A DNA stretch of 64,000 bases from Winogradskyella forsetii (GTDB lineage Bacteria; Bacteroidota; Bacteroidia; Flavobacteriales; Flavobacteriaceae). The position numbers and the translations under genes are program-made. Location of the stretch: positions 3,940,501-4,004,500 of the forward strand of contig NZ_CP053348.1 in the NCBI RefSeq assembly GCF_013394595.1, read 5' to 3'. Below the pieces are notes generated by a model that had not been told where the DNA came from, did no database searches, and was given only the letters and a program-made list of their open reading frames with translations. Of the stretch, positions 61,625 to 64,000 are shown one piece after another; the first letter of the stretch is position 1, and every line of letters starts with the position of its first letter.

Positions 61625-61794
61625 ACACTACGGGCAACATCATGTTTTATTAATTGATTGGTCGTTACTTATTTGAAAAATTCCTTCGGAAATTTCTCGT
61701 GATTGTTTTTTGTTTACTAAATTAGTTACTGAACCACATTACTAACTATACACAAACACGTAAAAGTCACTTTTTCTGAAAGAGACCTACATGG

Positions 61795-61810
61795 TTTCGA
61801 CTTCGCTCAA
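61795..61810 (+). repeat. Lone copy of the TTTCGACTxCGCTCAA repeat motif
   Basis: TTTCGACTTCGCTCAA differs from the mfd repeat core at one base. Located in the gap between a lipoprotein gene and the carbonic anhydrase gene, where I see no gene. Confidence 0.6.
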
Positions 61811-61849
61811 CCACCTAAAAAATCTTGAAGGTCAAAAAAATCATTACTA

Positions 61850-62476
61850 TTAATCAAGATGGTAAATTTCCATAATATCCATTAAATATTTTTCAAAGTC
61901 TATTTTTAAATCAATGAGTTTTCCGGTGTGTACATCAAATACCCAACCGTGAACTTTTAAACCTCTATCTCTATAGGCTTTTTGAACTGCCGCTGTTTTT
62001 ATCAAATTAACACATTGTTCTTTTACATTTAATTCAACTAAACGATCGTACTTTTTTTCCTCATCCTGAATTGCATTTAATTCCTCACGGTGAATTCTAT
62101 AGACATCTCTAATATTTCGTAACCAGCCGTTCAACACACCTAAATCTGCAGATTGCATAGCTGCCTTGACGCCTCCGCAAGCATAATGGCCGCAAACTAC
62201 TACATGATTCACTTTTAAATGTGAGACCGCATACTCCACTACGGACATGGCATTTAAATCAATACCAGAAACCATATTAGCAATATTACGATGTACAAAA
62301 ACTTCTCCCGGTCCCAAACCCATTAATTCTTCAGCCGTTACCCTACTATCGGAACAACCTATAAATAACAATTCAGGGTTTTGTCCTTTTCCTAATTCCT
62401 CAAAATAATTGGCATCGACAGCTAACTTGTCTTTAATCCATTTTTTGTTGTTACTAAATACGTTCTCTATATCCAT
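61850..62476 (-). CDS. Beta-carbonic anhydrase
   Basis: 208 residues. Zinc ligands in LFIGCSDSRV (Cys, Asp) and VVCGHYACGGVKAAM (His, Cys). Interconverts CO2 and bicarbonate in the cytoplasm. It starts six bases after the stop of a SulP transporter on the same strand and is the second gene of that pair. Confidence 0.94.
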   Translation of the reverse strand: MDIENVFSNNKKWIKDKLAVDANYFEELGKGQNPELLFIGCSDSRVTAEELMGLGPGEVFVHRNIANMVSGIDLNAMSVVEYAVSHLKVNHVVVCGHYACGGVKAAMQSADLGVLNGWLRNIRDVYRIHREELNAIQDEEKKYDRLVELNVKEQCVNLIKTAAVQKAYRDRGLKVHGWVFDVHTGKLIDLKIDFEKYLMDIMEIYHLD

Positions 62477-62482
62477 AATTGC

Positions 62483-64000
62483 CTAATGTACGTCTTTTAC
62501 GTTAGACCTCACCCATTGCAGACAAGTTTTGAAATCTTTAAAAATATGTTCTGTAGGAATAAAGTCTGGAATAATATCAATACGCTCCATCATATAACGC
62601 GGTTGTTTTAATAGCCCTACAAACAAGACTTGTATGTTATCCATTTTCAATTCTTGAAGCATATCTTCCATGGCATAAAGACCTGATTGGTCCATATACT
62701 GCATGCGCCCTAACCTTATAATAACTATTTTTGCTGTTTTGGGAATTTGAGAAGTTAAAGCTTGAAAATCGCTAGTAGAGCCAAAAAACAAAGGCCCTTT
62801 AACATGTTTTATAAAAACTTCCTCTCTTAAACTTGAAGGAAAACCTCCTTCATCTGCCCACGTTTCTTCCTTCAAAGATTTTACATCTGAGCGTTCTGCT
62901 GTTAAATCCCCTATTTTCTTCATAAACATTAATGAAGCAATAACCAACCCAATACCTACGGCATAAACTAAATTCCAAAATGTCGACAACACCAAAACAA
63001 CAAGCATTATCAAGACTTCTGAACTTAATTTAATCGGCCCAAAGCTAATGTCTTTTGGTAATGCCGGAATCGCTTTTAACCCTTTATAATCCATCACTCC
63101 AATACCTACAGTAATCAAAATCCCTGCTAATACTGCAGCAGGAATCTCAGATGCTACAGGCCCTAAGGCCAAAAGAATAACAAGCAGTAAAACACCAGCA
63201 ATCATCCCTGATAATCTTGTTTTGCCTCCAGAATTAATATTAACGACGGTACGGATTGTTGCTCCTGCTCCTGGAAGACCTCCGAAAATAGCACCAATAC
63301 TATTACCAATTCCTTGACCAACCAATTCCTTGTTGGGCTTATGCTTTGTTTTGGTCATATTATCAGCAACCACACTAGTTAACAACGAATCGATAGCGCC
63401 CAATAAAGCTAAGGTTATCGCCGTAAAAATATAGGGTGTTAAAGATGCTAAACTAAAACCTGTAAAAATCTCAATATGAGGTAATGGTAATCCTGATGGA
63501 ATTTCCTCAATGGGTCTATAATCCAATCCAAAACCGTAAGCTACCCCTGAGACTACGATTAATGCAACTAACGCACTTGGTATTTTAGAAGTCACCCTCT
63601 TAAAACCATAGACGATGAATATCGTCGATAATGCTAAAATGAGTTCTAACCAATTGATGTTTTTTAAAGCTCTTGGCAATACTTTAATTGTGCCTAAAAC
63701 ACCCGAGCTTGCAGACTTTGCCAAGGTCTGGGATTCTTTTCCAATATCATCTTCGGTGGTGAGCTTGGCACGCCTAATAGTTTCTTCAAAATTCTCTAAA
63801 ACGAGAATACCTTCGCCGGCTTCCTCCTTTAAAATATTCTCTAAAATTAATTCTTCTGCTAGCGGCTTAAACTGACCAACTAAGTCAATATCTTCTTTAG
63901 GATAATAACCAACAGCAGGTAAAATTTGAGTCACTAAGATAATAACACCAATAGCAGTCATAAATCCAGACACTACGGGATATGGAATATACCTAATGTA
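62483..64000 (-). CDS. SulP family anion/bicarbonate transporter with STAS domain (5' end missing)
   Basis: Cut by the right edge; open from the stop at 62483 to 64000 on the minus strand (about 505 residues seen). YIPYPVVSGFMTAIG is the conserved SulP membrane entry. At least eight membrane helices follow, with GGLPGAGATIRTVVNIN. The C-terminal STAS domain (about 395-505) has RLGRMQYMDQSGLYAMEDML. The pairing with carbonic anhydrase suggests bicarbonate uptake, as in BicA-type systems; sulfate is the alternative. Confidence 0.9.
   Translation of the reverse strand, partial: YIRYIPYPVVSGFMTAIGVIILVTQILPAVGYYPKEDIDLVGQFKPLAEELILENILKEEAGEGILVLENFEETIRRAKLTTEDDIGKESQTLAKSASSGVLGTIKVLPRALKNINWLELILALSTIFIVYGFKRVTSKIPSALVALIVVSGVAYGFGLDYRPIEEIPSGLPLPHIEIFTGFSLASLTPYIFTAITLALLGAIDSLLTSVVADNMTKTKHKPNKELVGQGIGNSIGAIFGGLPGAGATIRTVVNINSGGKTRLSGMIAGVLLLVILLALGPVASEIPAAVLAGILITVGIGVMDYKGLKAIPALPKDISFGPIKLSSEVLIMLVVLVLSTFWNLVYAVGIGLVIASLMFMKKIGDLTAERSDVKSLKEETWADEGGFPSSLREEVFIKHVKGPLFFGSTSDFQALTSQIPKTAKIVIIRLGRMQYMDQSGLYAMEDMLQELKMDNIQVLFVGLLKQPRYMMERIDIIPDFIPTEHIFKDFKTCLQWVRSNVKDVH

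Overview
The window is about 64 kb of low-GC chromosome from a member of the Flavobacteriaceae (Bacteroidota), most like the marine Winogradskyella/Psychroserpens/Olleya group. The evidence is a type IX secretion (T9SS) sorting tail on a large protease, many TAnnTTTG promoter boxes, flavobacterial fusions (MoaC-MoaB, PlsC plus ornithine/glycine-lipid N-acyltransferase), DUF4286 and DUF4199 genes, and several families of short palindromic intergenic repeats. It is mostly core genome. I see no prophage, integron, CRISPR array, insertion sequence or rRNA operon, and only one tRNA.

Layout. 1-3000: the end of metH, metF, and a lipoprotein formylglycine-generating enzyme. 3076-10129 (minus): a tightly packed ten-gene molybdenum-cofactor operon (moeA, ModE-like regulator, TSUP exporter, mobA, siroheme dehydrogenase, moaD, moeB-rhodanese, moaE, moaCB, moaA). 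10354-14800: TPR protein, tRNA-Leu, prs, rplY, pth. 14818-21090: a secreted metalloprotease facing ribF and an HTTM membrane protein. 21328-28195: serS, a 22-codon hydrophobic micro-ORF, a lipoprotein, a TPR protein, a DUF4286 gene, rsmA and mgtE. 28546-34726: cupin, 2-hydroxyacid dehydrogenase, a CrtI/retinol-saturase-like oxidoreductase, a small LuxR regulator, then DUF4199, DUF1801, VOC and a small membrane protein. 34762-41000: carboxypeptidase-regulatory-domain protein, dual acyltransferase, aspartate kinase, GNAT, fbp, TerB-like. 41111-46778: mfd, EamA transporter, TlpA-like protein. 46861-50731: Kbp homologue, a lipoprotein, gpsA, a hypothetical gene. 50749-58025 (minus): TetR regulator, a universal-stress-protein remnant, and a complete RND tripartite efflux operon led by a GbsR/MarR-type regulator. 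58154-64000: pheS, lipocalin-like lipoprotein, cvpA, beta-carbonic anhydrase and a SulP transporter cut by the right edge.

How genes work together. metH and metF form a methyl-group unit. The Moco operon carries synthesis from GTP to inserted molybdenum and adds siroheme synthesis and a sulfur/anion exporter, suggesting support for nitrate/nitrite or sulfur-oxyanion enzymes encoded elsewhere. The regulator-adaptor-pump-outer-membrane series is one self-contained exporter. Carbonic anhydrase and SulP look like a bicarbonate pair.

I found no clearly new multi-gene system. The most unusual signals are short repeats: a 24-bp unit repeated four times in frame inside mfd, a two-hairpin element repeated just upstream of three start codons, two copies of a structured element placed right after stop codons, a perfect palindrome over the efflux-regulator promoter, and three genes with an identical TAnnTTTG-N4-ATG arrangement that predicts leaderless mRNAs.
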